From Pirellulales bacterium (lineage in GTDB: Bacteria; Planctomycetota; Planctomycetia; Pirellulales; Lacipirellulaceae), in assembly GCA_022448265.1 (NCBI GenBank), contig JAKVCC010000013.1, forward strand, positions 1-64,000: 64,000 bases of DNA, in the 5' to 3' direction. Made by a program: the position numbers and the translations under genes. The notes beneath the pieces are model-generated. The model searched no databases and had not been told where the DNA came from. It worked only from the letters and a program-made list of their open reading frames with translations. This document shows positions 9,222-17,209 of the stretch, in pieces. Each line of letters starts with the position of its first letter. The first letter of the stretch is position 1.

Positions 9222-10757
9222 ATGACAACCAGCAACTGTTCAGACAATCACGGGCTGGGACCGACGCCCTGCGACCTGCCCATCCCCCAGGGGCTCAAAG
9301 ACGAATGGAAACGTCTGGCGACGCGCCGTCACTTTCTCGGCGCGAGTGGAAAGGTGCTAGGGGCGGCAGCGCTATCGTCACTGATGGCTGAAACGCTTAC
9401 GAGCCCCGCGCTGGCTGGTCCAAACGCGGCGCGCGATGCGGGCGTGCTCGGCAATCCGCACTTCGTCCCGACCGCCAAACGCGTCATTAACCTGTTCATG
9501 TCCGGCGGGCCACCGCAGATGGACATGTTCGACTACAAGCCCGGGCTGGCGAAGTGGTTCGACAAAGACCTGCCGGAGGACATTCGCGGCACCGCGATGC
9601 CGACGGGCATGACCGCCGGGCAGAACCGATTTCCCGTCGCCCCTTCGAAGTGGGGCTTCAAGCAATACGGCCAGTGCGGCCGCTGGGTTACGGATCTGCT
9701 GCCGCACACGGGTAAGGTCGTCGACGACATGGCATTTCTCCATTCAGTGCACACCGACGCCATCAACCATGAGCCGGCCATCCTCATGATGAACACCGGC
9801 AACATGATCCCGGGCAAGCCGTCGCTCGGCGCGTGGCTCGCCTACGGGCTTGGCAGTGCCAATCACGACCTGCCGACGTACGTCGTGCTTGAAGCCAACT
9901 TCACCCTCGGAAACGACCAGCCGATTAACTCGCGTCTCTGGGGTAGCGGGTTCCTCTCGTCGCGGTTCGCTGGCGTCATGCTGCGATCGGATAACGAGCC
10001 GGTGTTCTACCTAAAAGACCCTGCCGGGATGTCGCGCCGTACCCGGCGCGCGATGATCGATGCGGTGGGCGCCCTCAATCAGCGCACGTACGAGCAGACC
10101 GCCGATCCCGAAACGCACGCCCGGATCAGCCAATATGAAATGGCCTTCAGGATGCAGGCGAGTGTGCCGGAACTGGCGGACCTGTCCGACGAGCCAGAAA
10201 GCACATGGAAGCTGTACGGGCCGGAAGCAAAAGAGCCTGGCAGCTACGCGTACTGCTGCCTGATGGCCCGTCGGCTCGCCGAACGCGGCGTCCGCATCAC
10301 GCAGGTCTACAAGCGCGGCTGGGACCTCCACGGCAACGTCGTCGGCCACCTTCCCACGCTCTGCCGCGATACCGATCTCGCCACCTACGCGCTGATCACC
10401 GATCTCAAACAGCGCGGCATGTTGGATGACACGCTCGTCGTGTGGAACGGTGAGTTCGGCCGCACCGTCTACTCGCAGGGTGGGCTGTCTCATGAGAACT
10501 ACGGCCGCGACCACCACGCCAAGTGTATGACCGTGTGGCTCGCCGGCGGCGGCGTGAAGGGCGGCACGACGTACGGCGAGACCGACGAGTTTAGCTACTC
10601 GATCGCCTCCGATCCGGTCCACGTCCGCGATCTCAACGCTACCATCCTCAAATGCCTGGGGATCGATCACGCGAGGCTCACCCACCGCTTTCAGGGCCTC
10701 GACCAGCGTCTCACCGGCGTAGAAGAGTCCCACATCGTCAAAGATATCCTGGGGTGA
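9222..10757 (+). CDS. DUF1501 protein (alkaline-phosphatase/sulfatase-superfamily fold), Tat-exported
   Basis: A 511-residue protein. The N-terminal ATRRHFLGASGKVLGAAALS is a twin-arginine signal. The DUF1501 body starts with AKRVINLFMSGGPPQMDMFD and includes LPTYVVLEA, WDLHGN and TLVVWNGEFGRTVYSQG, typical of the family, which is related to alkaline phosphatases by fold. It starts 9 bases after the PSCyt gene and is probably translated from the same mRNA. The partner cytochrome and this protein are found side by side across planctomycetes, suggesting one periplasmic complex or pathway. The last codons lie in a 16-bp tandem duplication. Confidence 0.92.
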   Translation: MTTSNCSDNHGLGPTPCDLPIPQGLKDEWKRLATRRHFLGASGKVLGAAALSSLMAETLTSPALAGPNAARDAGVLGNPHFVPTAKRVINLFMSGGPPQMDMFDYKPGLAKWFDKDLPEDIRGTAMPTGMTAGQNRFPVAPSKWGFKQYGQCGRWVTDLLPHTGKVVDDMAFLHSVHTDAINHEPAILMMNTGNMIPGKPSLGAWLAYGLGSANHDLPTYVVLEANFTLGNDQPINSRLWGSGFLSSRFAGVMLRSDNEPVFYLKDPAGMSRRTRRAMIDAVGALNQRTYEQTADPETHARISQYEMAFRMQASVPELADLSDEPESTWKLYGPEAKEPGSYAYCCLMARRLAERGVRITQVYKRGWDLHGNVVGHLPTLCRDTDLATYALITDLKQRGMLDDTLVVWNGEFGRTVYSQGGLSHENYGRDHHAKCMTVWLAGGGVKGGTTYGETDEFSYSIASDPVHVRDLNATILKCLGIDHARLTHRFQGLDQRLTGVEESHIVKDILG

Positions 10758-10777
10758 CAACATCCTGGGGTGACAAT
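10746..10777. repeat. 16-bp tandem duplication covering the stop codon of the DUF1501 gene
   Basis: The unit ATCCTGGGGTGACAA(C/T) is present at 10746-10761 and again at 10762-10777. The first copy contains the TGA stop (10755-10757), so the second copy merely repeats the gene end in non-coding DNA. This looks like a replication-slippage duplication that does not change the protein. Confidence 0.85.
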
Positions 10778-10924
10778 GCCGGACGAGTGCCAAAACGGGA
10801 CACGCAGGCCAGCCTGGCGACACGTAAGCACTTAACAACTAACATCTTAAAGATCATTCCGATGCCAAACCGGTGGCTCGCCGCATTGCATGACTCTTAT
10901 TTATTTTATTTACACGTTCTCGTT

Positions 10925-11290
10925 GGTCCGATCGCTGCAATCCCCTGCAGCGGAGGGAGTTCCGGCGATTCCCTCGGTTGTCGTAGTGGTGACCCGGCAG
11001 CATCGTCCAGATTTTTTTCACCAAGTTCTTGACGCTGCTCAGTTTCTTAAGTTTTAATGAATAGGTAACACGGGGGGGGTCTCACGACGACCCACAATCG
11101 TGCAACACTCATCTGGCAGCAATAAACTATCGGACACCGCACACAAGCAAGGGGAGATCCTCACGATTGCGGGTGTCGGATTCCGGATTGGTAAAGCCTT
11201 AAGTCTTAAGTCTTAAGCCTTAAGCCTCAACTTTAAAAGGACGAGCTAATGAATTCTCTCAAGTACCATTTCGATCGAAGGAGACAAAGT
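10925..11290 (+). promoter_or_regulatory. Long conserved 5' leader of the PEP-CTERM gene, copy B
   Basis: This is the inverted match of the 1515-1850 leader. In gene direction it holds GCTGCA-ATCCCC-TGCAGC (6-bp stem; one pair is broken in copy A), GAGGGA-GTTCCGGCGAT-TCCCTC (6-bp stem, loop altered in copy A), then a less conserved stretch (about 10995-11090), the conserved blocks ending in GTGTCGGATTCCGG, and an array of four CTTAAG hexamers spaced 7 bp (11196-11223; three in copy A). A GAAGGAGACAAAG site precedes the ATG at 11291. The preserved hairpins with loop changes favour an RNA-level function, such as a structured leader. No known riboswitch class is recognised. The transcription start is not identified. 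Confidence 0.55.
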
Positions 11291-12025
11291 ATGAATCGTC
11301 AAGTTCACGTTCTTTTGGCGGCCATCGCCGTGCTATGTCTTGCTACAACCACGTCCAATGCTGCGACGATACCGCTGACGGAGTCGTCGGTCATTGGTGG
11401 AAGTGGATCGCTTAACGATGACGGCTCTCTTTGGGACGGCACCGCCGACGGCGGTATATTCAACGGCTCAAATATCACGGATGGTAGCAAGTCTGAGAAT
11501 GAGAACGGCCGCCAATATTGGCTTGTTAACACTGACGGCGCGGGGGGTGACCCAGGGTATCTGGTGATCGATCTAGGAGATACGTACGATATCGACCAAA
11601 TCGATCTGTACAATACACACAATCGAGGAAGCAACAATTTTTCCACAAAGGACTTCCGCATTGACGCGTCCAACTCAATTTCTTTCATCGACGCTAATTT
11701 TGACATGGACCTTTCAGGTAACATAGCGACGATTCTGTCAGGGACCCTTTCGGAGACAAGCGGGGAGGATCCGATCTCTACCGCTGACTCTTTTACCAAC
11801 ATAACGCCTCACCCCGAACAGTATGTCCGTTACCTGAAGTTCAATTCGCTCGGAGGCTTTACCCATGCGGATGACGGTCCACCTGAAGTAAACTACAAGG
11901 ATAATCAACGGGGTCTTAATGAGATAGAAGTATCTGGGACGCAGGGGGCGCCTGTCCCCGAACCCAGCACGCTCGTTCTCGTCGCCTTTGGCCTACTAGG
12001 CTTCACCCGCCGCCGCGGCAAGTAA
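11291..12025 (+). CDS. PEP-CTERM-sorted protein with discoidin-like domain
   Basis: A 244-residue secreted protein. It starts at ATG 11291 (MNRQVHVLLAAIAVLCLATT, signal peptide) after a GGAGAC site; the in-frame ATG at 11249 lies inside the conserved leader and is unlikely. Residues about 25-215 resemble an F5/8 type C/discoidin domain (YLVIDLGDTYDIDQIDLYNT; YVRYLKF). The C-terminus VPEPSTLVLVAFGLLGFTRR is a classic PEP-CTERM signal: VPEP, hydrophobic helix, Arg-rich tail, expected to be processed by an exosortase. It is paralogous over its first 190 residues to the gene at 1-1514, which has a much longer body. The likely role is cell-surface or biofilm attachment. A strong terminator follows at 12046. 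Confidence 0.9.
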   Translation: MNRQVHVLLAAIAVLCLATTTSNAATIPLTESSVIGGSGSLNDDGSLWDGTADGGIFNGSNITDGSKSENENGRQYWLVNTDGAGGDPGYLVIDLGDTYDIDQIDLYNTHNRGSNNFSTKDFRIDASNSISFIDANFDMDLSGNIATILSGTLSETSGEDPISTADSFTNITPHPEQYVRYLKFNSLGGFTHADDGPPEVNYKDNQRGLNEIEVSGTQGAPVPEPSTLVLVAFGLLGFTRRRGK

Positions 12026-12045
12026 ACCACCCCCCCAACCACCTG

Positions 12046-12087
12046 CGAGCCGGGCCGGTCGCCAGCCGCCCCGGCTCGTTTTGTTTT
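12046..12087 (+). terminator. Intrinsic terminator after the PEP-CTERM gene
   Basis: Perfect 9-bp stem CGAGCCGGG (12046-12054) with CCCGGCTCG (12070-12078), 15-base loop, followed by TTTTGTTTT (12079-12087). It lies 20 bases after the stop codon of the upstream gene and is in the same direction. Confidence 0.85.
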
Positions 12088-12143
12088 GACGCGCCGCCAA
12101 GTTACCATCCGGCGACGGCGTAGCACTCAGCGGCTAACAGCCT

Positions 12144-12174
12144 GTTGAAAAATGCCATCCTGGCATTTTTCAAC
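12144..12174. repeat. Perfect 14-bp-arm hairpin
   Basis: Arms GTTGAAAAATGCCA (12144-12157) and TGGCATTTTTCAAC (12161-12174) around a 3-base loop TCC. It could end transcription in either direction, or be the tip of an eroded inverted-repeat element. It lies 60 bases past the terminator of the PEP-CTERM gene and shortly before an integrase remnant. Confidence 0.7.
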
Positions 12175-12230
12175 CTCGGCGGGCACCGAAGCGCAGCTTT
12201 GGTCGAGGCGGCAGAGCCGCGCTCGCCTCG

Positions 12231-12258
12231 CAAGATAACGACTTAAGTCGTTATCTTG
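12231..12258. repeat. 28-bp perfect palindrome with central CTTAAG
   Basis: The half-site CAAGATAACGACTT (12231-12244) is followed directly by its exact reverse complement (12245-12258), with no spacer. It sits in a non-coding stretch between the hairpin at 12144 and the integrase scrap at 12355. A perfect, spacerless palindrome of this size may be an operator for a dimeric protein, or an eroded element end. No function can be assigned. Confidence 0.7.
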
Positions 12259-12354
12259 GCATCCCATCCATGGACTGCTAATTCGGCGTCTGCTTCGAGC
12301 GCGCTGTCGCTGGAATTCGAGATCGTCGTGGCTACGTTTCAGTCTGCCTCAGTG

Positions 12355-12450
12355 CTGGCCCTTCGGCTACTGGGTTGCCGTGGTAATCGACCATTTCTCC
12401 CGCCGTGCCATTGGGCTTTGCGGTCTTCAAAAAGATCCCTGCTCCCGAGA
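12355..12450 (+). pseudogene. Fragment of DDE integrase/transposase (rve domain), frameshifted
   Basis: One frame reads YWVAVVIDHFSRRAIG, the catalytic-Asp strand of an integrase core (W-x-x-VVIDHFSRR). The continuation FAVFKKIPAPE is found in another frame right after, so a frameshift lies near 12417. The rest of the gene is missing. This is the remains of a transposase, downstream of the palindromes at 12144-12258. Confidence 0.65.
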
Positions 12451-12485
12451 CCTCCGTTCCTTACCGACTACCTCGAACTCCCTCA

Positions 12486-15400
12486 TTAGTCGGGACTCCC
12501 CATCGATATCAATGTTCCGTTGGCGAGCGCGATATAGACACGCTTATTGGCGACGGCCATTCCGTCAAAAACAGGTGGAGCGGGAATCGCAACTTCAGTG
12601 ACGGCAACGCCATCTGCAGTTCTTCTCAGCGACAGGATTCCTCCCTCGGCGGGAGAGTGTGGAGCGCTGGCACTAGCCGACAGTAGATGGTGGCCTGCAA
12701 CCACGAGTGCCCGAACTTGGCGAGGTGCTTTCACTTCGACTGACCACTCCTGTGAGCCGATACCGAACAGCGCAGATTCGCCCTTTCTTTGTAGTACGTT
12801 TTGAATATATGCTCTCTCCGCTTCGCGGTACCCGAAAGTGTCTCCAGCACTCATCGCGAGTAATTGGCCCTCGGCACCCCGGGCAGTCCAGGTATGGATC
12901 TTTTTGCGCAGCGCCAGATCGTCATCAAACCACGAAGCTTCCAGCAGTCCGGCTATCCCGCCCCGGAAGTGTGACGGCGAGTTTGACGGTGTGCATTTCC
13001 CCGTCTTCGCATCGAAACCGAGATTGGAAAGAAAAACCTGATCGCCCTCCGCCACAAGGTAGTCACACACGCCGACCATCTCGGCGCGAGATTTCGCGGA
13101 CCACAACGGGTTACCCGTTTTGATGTCCAACCCCACAACGGTGATCCCTCCATCGGCATCCGGCGACCGTCCTGCCGCGGCGTAGGCGACTTGATCTCGC
13201 ACCAGCACTGCCCCCGCAACCGGCCAAGCGGATTCTACTTGGCCAAAAACTACGATGCGACGGTCTGCCGGCGCCACCAGGTAACGCCACAACAGAGCGC
13301 CATCCTTGGCCCGCAAGCAGTAGACGTAACCATCATGGCTGCCAAACAAGCATCGGCCTTCACTGATCGTGGGTGGCGAATCAATCCGTCCGTCAGCAGT
13401 GAACTCCCAGCGTACCTCTCCGTTGGCATCATCGATCGCCAAAACACGATGATTCTGGACATCGCAGACGAATACCGTATCGCCAGCTATGACAGGAGCA
13501 GAAATCGGCATCCCGGATCGGATTCGCCACGGACCATCCGTTGTCGCATTCAATGGTCGCCCCACGGAAACTTTCCAACGCGTCGCGAGAGTTTCGGGAA
13601 CTATGGTGGGAGAAGCGGCCGACCTCGACGTGTCGTAACGATGCATAGGCCAATCTTGGGACGTGATCTTCCCTGAGGCGGGCGTGGAAACAGGGTCGGC
13701 CAAATAACTGGAAAGGCGATCCTTGTTTTTCAAGATGCTTGCATCAGGAATGGGTCGGGAATGGCTGGCGATAAATCCCCGCACGACTTCGCCGTAACAG
13801 GCACACGCGTGCGGACTAGAGTACAGAAGTCCGTTTGCAGGAATGAAACCGGAACCGCATACGCCGCGCATGAACTTGACTGGAATCTTCGAACCCGATT
13901 CGAAGTCGATGAACGTTGCCAGTCGCGGGACCATGATGAAGCGATTAGACGCGATCATCAACTGGCATCCCAATTTTCCAGGGCTCTTGGATCTCGGCCA
14001 CAGCCCCGATGTAGTTAGGCGACGTTGTTCGCTGCCTGTTTCAGGATCGAATGCGGCCCAGGTGGCTTGTCCGTCAGACTTGTATGGCGTACTCTCCAGT
14101 TGCATCCAGACTAGACCTTGCAGGTAAAAGTGTCCGGCGTAGCGTATGTCTGCATAGTGTTTACCCGTCTTAGCATTGGTTGTCTGGCTCCACAAATGCT
14201 CTCCATCCTTGCCGCGAAACATGTGTAGCAGGGCATGGCCACGCGAAGAAGGGGGAACTTTACCCCGACGGCGGTCCCGAGCGACTGCGAACTCCATGCT
14301 ACGGTCAAGCACTGCCACGTAACCGTCGTTTGCAAAACAGATCCGCACATCCCTTTCTGCCTTCGGCCAGACATTTGCCCCCTCGCGCCACTTTATCTTG
14401 CCGTCGCGCAGGTTGACGCACACCAGTTCGCCAGAGGGACCGTGCTCTGAATCGTTTTTTTGCAGGAACGTGTAAACAAGTTCGCCGTCAACGACGGTTT
14501 CGCCGATGGATCCTCCTGTTAGTTCCCACGCCTTGGTTGACCCTGTTTCACTGAGGATGTGGCAGGCGAGTGTGGATTCACTCTGAACGAGCAGGGATTT
14601 GTCCTGTAAGATCAGTTCCGTCGCAGGTTCTGTGACAGCAATTCGCTCGATCGGTACGCCATCAGCTGCGTTGAGAATCTCGATTCCCTCGAACGATCCC
14701 ACGAACAAACGATCGGACGAGGCGACGATGAGCGGGTTCAGTTCACCGGCCAATTTCTGAATGGGTCCCTTCCACGGTCGCTGCCAGAGAACAAGTCCGT
14801 TGTAGGCATCCCGTGCGACCAGATAGTGGGGCATATTCTCATTGCGTGCCGTCTCGATTTTGCCAATATTGTCAAGGACGTTCTGTGTAATCGTGAAGTG
14901 GCGTCCTCCTGCAGACACGACACTCTGAGTGCTTGTCTTTCGTCCAGCCATTGGAAATTGCGGCCCGTGAATCCATTGGATCCCTGTGGGCACTCCGAGT
15001 GTCTGATCATCGGTAACCAATCCACCATCGGCGCCGTGCCACGGGTGCGTCCACTGATCGGTGCCACTCGGTTCTGGCTTGTGAATAACCCCCTTCTTGT
15101 CGGAACCACGAATAACCATACCACCGGGCCGCAATACGCGCATCAGTTCAGATTCGGGCACCTTGCTCGAACTCTCTACAACGATGACATTTGCTAGATT
15201 GTCTACGTACGGCAATGTTTTGCCCGACCACAACGATGCATGGCACGTGGCGCCATGTTCGCGCAATGTGGCACTTATCTTTCGGGCTGCGGATAAGCTG
15301 TCGAGATCTTTCGACAGAATGTTAACGACGTAATTGCTGGCCCCGTACCGCTTGGTGATTGCCGAGTCGACATCTCCGATCACAACACACAGGCCCCCAA

Positions 15401-15506
15401 AAAAACGAGACGTCGTTTGCGCTTGTTCTTGGGACATGGTCGGCCCAGCAGACAGAAGGCTTACCACTAGTACGATGACCGTGATTCGCAGTTTTACCAT
15501 TTGCAT
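12486..15506 (-). CDS. Exported PQQ-type beta-propeller protein with methyltransferase-like N-terminal part
   Basis: About 1006 residues from ATG at 15506 (MQMVKLRITVIVLVVSLLSA, signal peptide); a start at 15548 would add a polar 14-residue lead. Residues about 30-130 resemble the C-terminal half of a SAM-methyltransferase fold (LPYVDNLANVIVVESSSKV; ELMRVLRPGGMV). There is no clear SAM-binding GxGxG, so catalysis is doubtful. The remaining 850 residues are PQQ/WD-like blades (GEVRWEFTADGRIDSPPTIS; DGYVYCLRAKDGALLWRYLV). This architecture recurs in planctomycetes as 'PQQ-binding-like beta-propeller' proteins of unknown role. Transcription converges on the scrap-filled 12.1-12.5 kb gap. Confidence 0.85.
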   Translation of the reverse strand: MQMVKLRITVIVLVVSLLSAGPTMSQEQAQTTSRFFGGLCVVIGDVDSAITKRYGASNYVVNILSKDLDSLSAARKISATLREHGATCHASLWSGKTLPYVDNLANVIVVESSSKVPESELMRVLRPGGMVIRGSDKKGVIHKPEPSGTDQWTHPWHGADGGLVTDDQTLGVPTGIQWIHGPQFPMAGRKTSTQSVVSAGGRHFTITQNVLDNIGKIETARNENMPHYLVARDAYNGLVLWQRPWKGPIQKLAGELNPLIVASSDRLFVGSFEGIEILNAADGVPIERIAVTEPATELILQDKSLLVQSESTLACHILSETGSTKAWELTGGSIGETVVDGELVYTFLQKNDSEHGPSGELVCVNLRDGKIKWREGANVWPKAERDVRICFANDGYVAVLDRSMEFAVARDRRRGKVPPSSRGHALLHMFRGKDGEHLWSQTTNAKTGKHYADIRYAGHFYLQGLVWMQLESTPYKSDGQATWAAFDPETGSEQRRLTTSGLWPRSKSPGKLGCQLMIASNRFIMVPRLATFIDFESGSKIPVKFMRGVCGSGFIPANGLLYSSPHACACYGEVVRGFIASHSRPIPDASILKNKDRLSSYLADPVSTPASGKITSQDWPMHRYDTSRSAASPTIVPETLATRWKVSVGRPLNATTDGPWRIRSGMPISAPVIAGDTVFVCDVQNHRVLAIDDANGEVRWEFTADGRIDSPPTISEGRCLFGSHDGYVYCLRAKDGALLWRYLVAPADRRIVVFGQVESAWPVAGAVLVRDQVAYAAAGRSPDADGGITVVGLDIKTGNPLWSAKSRAEMVGVCDYLVAEGDQVFLSNLGFDAKTGKCTPSNSPSHFRGGIAGLLEASWFDDDLALRKKIHTWTARGAEGQLLAMSAGDTFGYREAERAYIQNVLQRKGESALFGIGSQEWSVEVKAPRQVRALVVAGHHLLSASASAPHSPAEGGILSLRRTADGVAVTEVAIPAPPVFDGMAVANKRVYIALANGTLISMGSPD

Positions 15507-15548
15507 AAATCCCTTTGACCGAGCACGTTGCTGATCGCTATTATTCAC

Positions 15549-16198
15549 GAGTTAGAGATTGTCGCTGGTCGGCGTCCGAAGGCCGCCTACCTGACCTTCA
15601 CCCTAATCGGGCTTCACTTCTGCTGTCAACGCAAACAACCCGCTTCTCTGGCCTTGGCCCGCCGACCAACGCCCGATCAATCGAGCCGCGAATCTTTTCG
15701 ACCAGATCCAAATTAATCTTACCTGCTTCGGAAACACTCCGGCTTCAGCGTTGACCGAAGCGCCCGTATGTCGCGAATGGAACGCGACATCCGTTCGGGT
15801 GCTTCGGTCATCGGGACGAAACAGGCTGGACGATCCATCGCAAGCGCGCCTGGACGACGCTTTTCAGCGGGTCGCACTACGATTATATTGATTTTTCGAT
15901 CCTCGTTGGCAATGAGTCGGGCAAGACCCAATCGCCTCAAAAAATACGCACTTGTGATGAAGCATCTGTCTGTTTTTTTCATTCGTCTGATTTCGTTCGA
16001 TCACGGCGACTGATCAATTTACTGATAGCGACGTACCACTGACCCGAATCCCAACGAAACGGCAGGAATGTATTGCGTGAGCCCTGTTCACGCGACAAAT
16101 TTGTGGCGTTTTATTCTGGCCGCGCGTGAGTTTTGGCAAGCCGGCCATTCAAAATGCCTATCGTTCAACGACCGCAGCAGCAACCAAGCGAACCCATC
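15549..16198. other. Intergenic stretch without convincing gene
   Basis: Divergent gap between the beta-propeller gene (leftward) and the PfpI-like gene (rightward). Both promoters must lie here. An 87-codon leftward frame at 15719-15982 shows no family resemblance and has poor codon use, so I do not call it. On the same strand, codons for NLDLVEKIRGSIDRALVGG near 15620-15720 may be a decayed gene, but I cannot name it. Confidence 0.4.
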
Positions 16199-16756
16199 AT
16201 GCACAAAGTACTGATTGTGATTGGCGATGCGACAGAGACCTTGGACACGATGTACCCCTACTACCGTCTGCAAGAGGCGGGTTTCCAGCCTGTGGTGGCT
16301 GCGCCCGAGAAGCGCGAGTACCAGATGGTATTACACGAGGTAAAACCTGGCTGGACGATTACCAAAGAGTGGGAGGGATACACGATCGAGTCCGATATTT
16401 CTTTTGCGGATATTAGTCCGGAAGAATACCTGGGTATTTTGTTTTCTGGCGGCCGCGCGCCGGAGTACATTCGCTATGACGAAGATCTGGTCAGAATCAC
16501 GCGGCACTTTTTTGAGGAAGGCAAACCAATTGCCAGCGTCTGCCATGGCGTCGAAATCCCCGCTTACGCCGGCTGTGTGAAGGACCGCCGCATGGCGACG
16601 GTGCCCAAGTGCAAATTCGACCTAGAGGTCTGTGGCGGCACGTTTGTGGACCAGCCGTGCGTAATCGACGGCAACCTGATCAGCGGCCGCACCTTTCACG
16701 ACAACGGTCACTACGTGGGACCATGGATCGATCTGTTATTGAAAGTCGCACGGTAG
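16199..16756 (+). CDS. DJ-1/PfpI family protein (class I glutamine amidotransferase-like)
   Basis: A 185-residue protein from ATG at 16199 (MHKVLIVIGDATETLDTMYP); an in-frame upstream ATG at 16133 adds 22 residues that break the alignment with the first beta strand. The nucleophile elbow IASVCHGVEIPAYAG has Cys followed by His-Gly, as in PfpI/DJ-1 proteins, and ILFSGGRAPEYIR is the usual preceding loop with the acidic residue. The C-terminal GRTFHDNGHYVGPWI closes the fold. Possible activities are glyoxalase III/deglycase-like, chaperone or amidase; the sequence does not decide. It stands alone and is followed by a regulator scrap. Confidence 0.88.
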   Translation: MHKVLIVIGDATETLDTMYPYYRLQEAGFQPVVAAPEKREYQMVLHEVKPGWTITKEWEGYTIESDISFADISPEEYLGILFSGGRAPEYIRYDEDLVRITRHFFEEGKPIASVCHGVEIPAYAGCVKDRRMATVPKCKFDLEVCGGTFVDQPCVIDGNLISGRTFHDNGHYVGPWIDLLLKVAR

Positions 16757-16888
16757 TTAGCACGTTGTATGGCGACAATTGTCTTTGCCCAACCTCTTTT
16801 TTCACGGAAAGACCGATATGGCTTGCCCATATATCGTTTGTGCATTGCTACCTGTTACGGAGACGACTCTCAACAGACACTGTAGGGA

Positions 16889-17008
16889 TTCACGTCGCTG
16901 CTGAACGGGCGCGACCAGCCGTTGTCGGCCATCGCCCGCGACGTCGGCTTCGGCCCGCGGCAGATGATGTACAAAGTCTTCGTCCGCGAAGTAGGCGTCG
17001 CCGAGCGA
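16889..17008 (+). pseudogene. Remnant of AraC-type helix-turn-helix region
   Basis: One frame gives QPLSAIARDVGFGPRQMMYK and VFVREVGVAER, which match the second helix-turn-helix of AraC/XylS regulators (LSxIAxxVGFxxxxYFxxVFxRExGVxP). The expected Tyr-Phe and the 'TPxxYR' ending are lost, and no start codon or N-terminal domain is present. It is probably the decayed 3' end of an AraC-type regulator. The similarity is short, so confidence is modest. Confidence 0.4.
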
Positions 17009-17209
17009 GTATCGCAAGCAGTGTCAATTGGAAACGTAGAACCGTCTCGTCCCCGACGACCGCCGGCTGCCGGAATCGCAAAGGCCGCCGGATGCCACCG
17101 CTATCTTGGCGCGGCCGTGAGGCGAATCTAAAGTAAACATACCTTGTTCGTGCGCAATCAGATTGGCTGCGCTTTTCCGGCGGCCTTTCGCCAAAATTGG
17201 AGACAAGCG

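Noticed and set aside
10011-10838. A 275-codon open frame on the minus strand
   Set aside because: It is antisense to the DUF1501 gene and shows no signal, motif or ribosome binding site of its own.
15719-15982. An 87-codon leftward frame in the gap before the PfpI-like gene
   Set aside because: No family resemblance, no ribosome binding site and atypical composition, so it is not called a gene.
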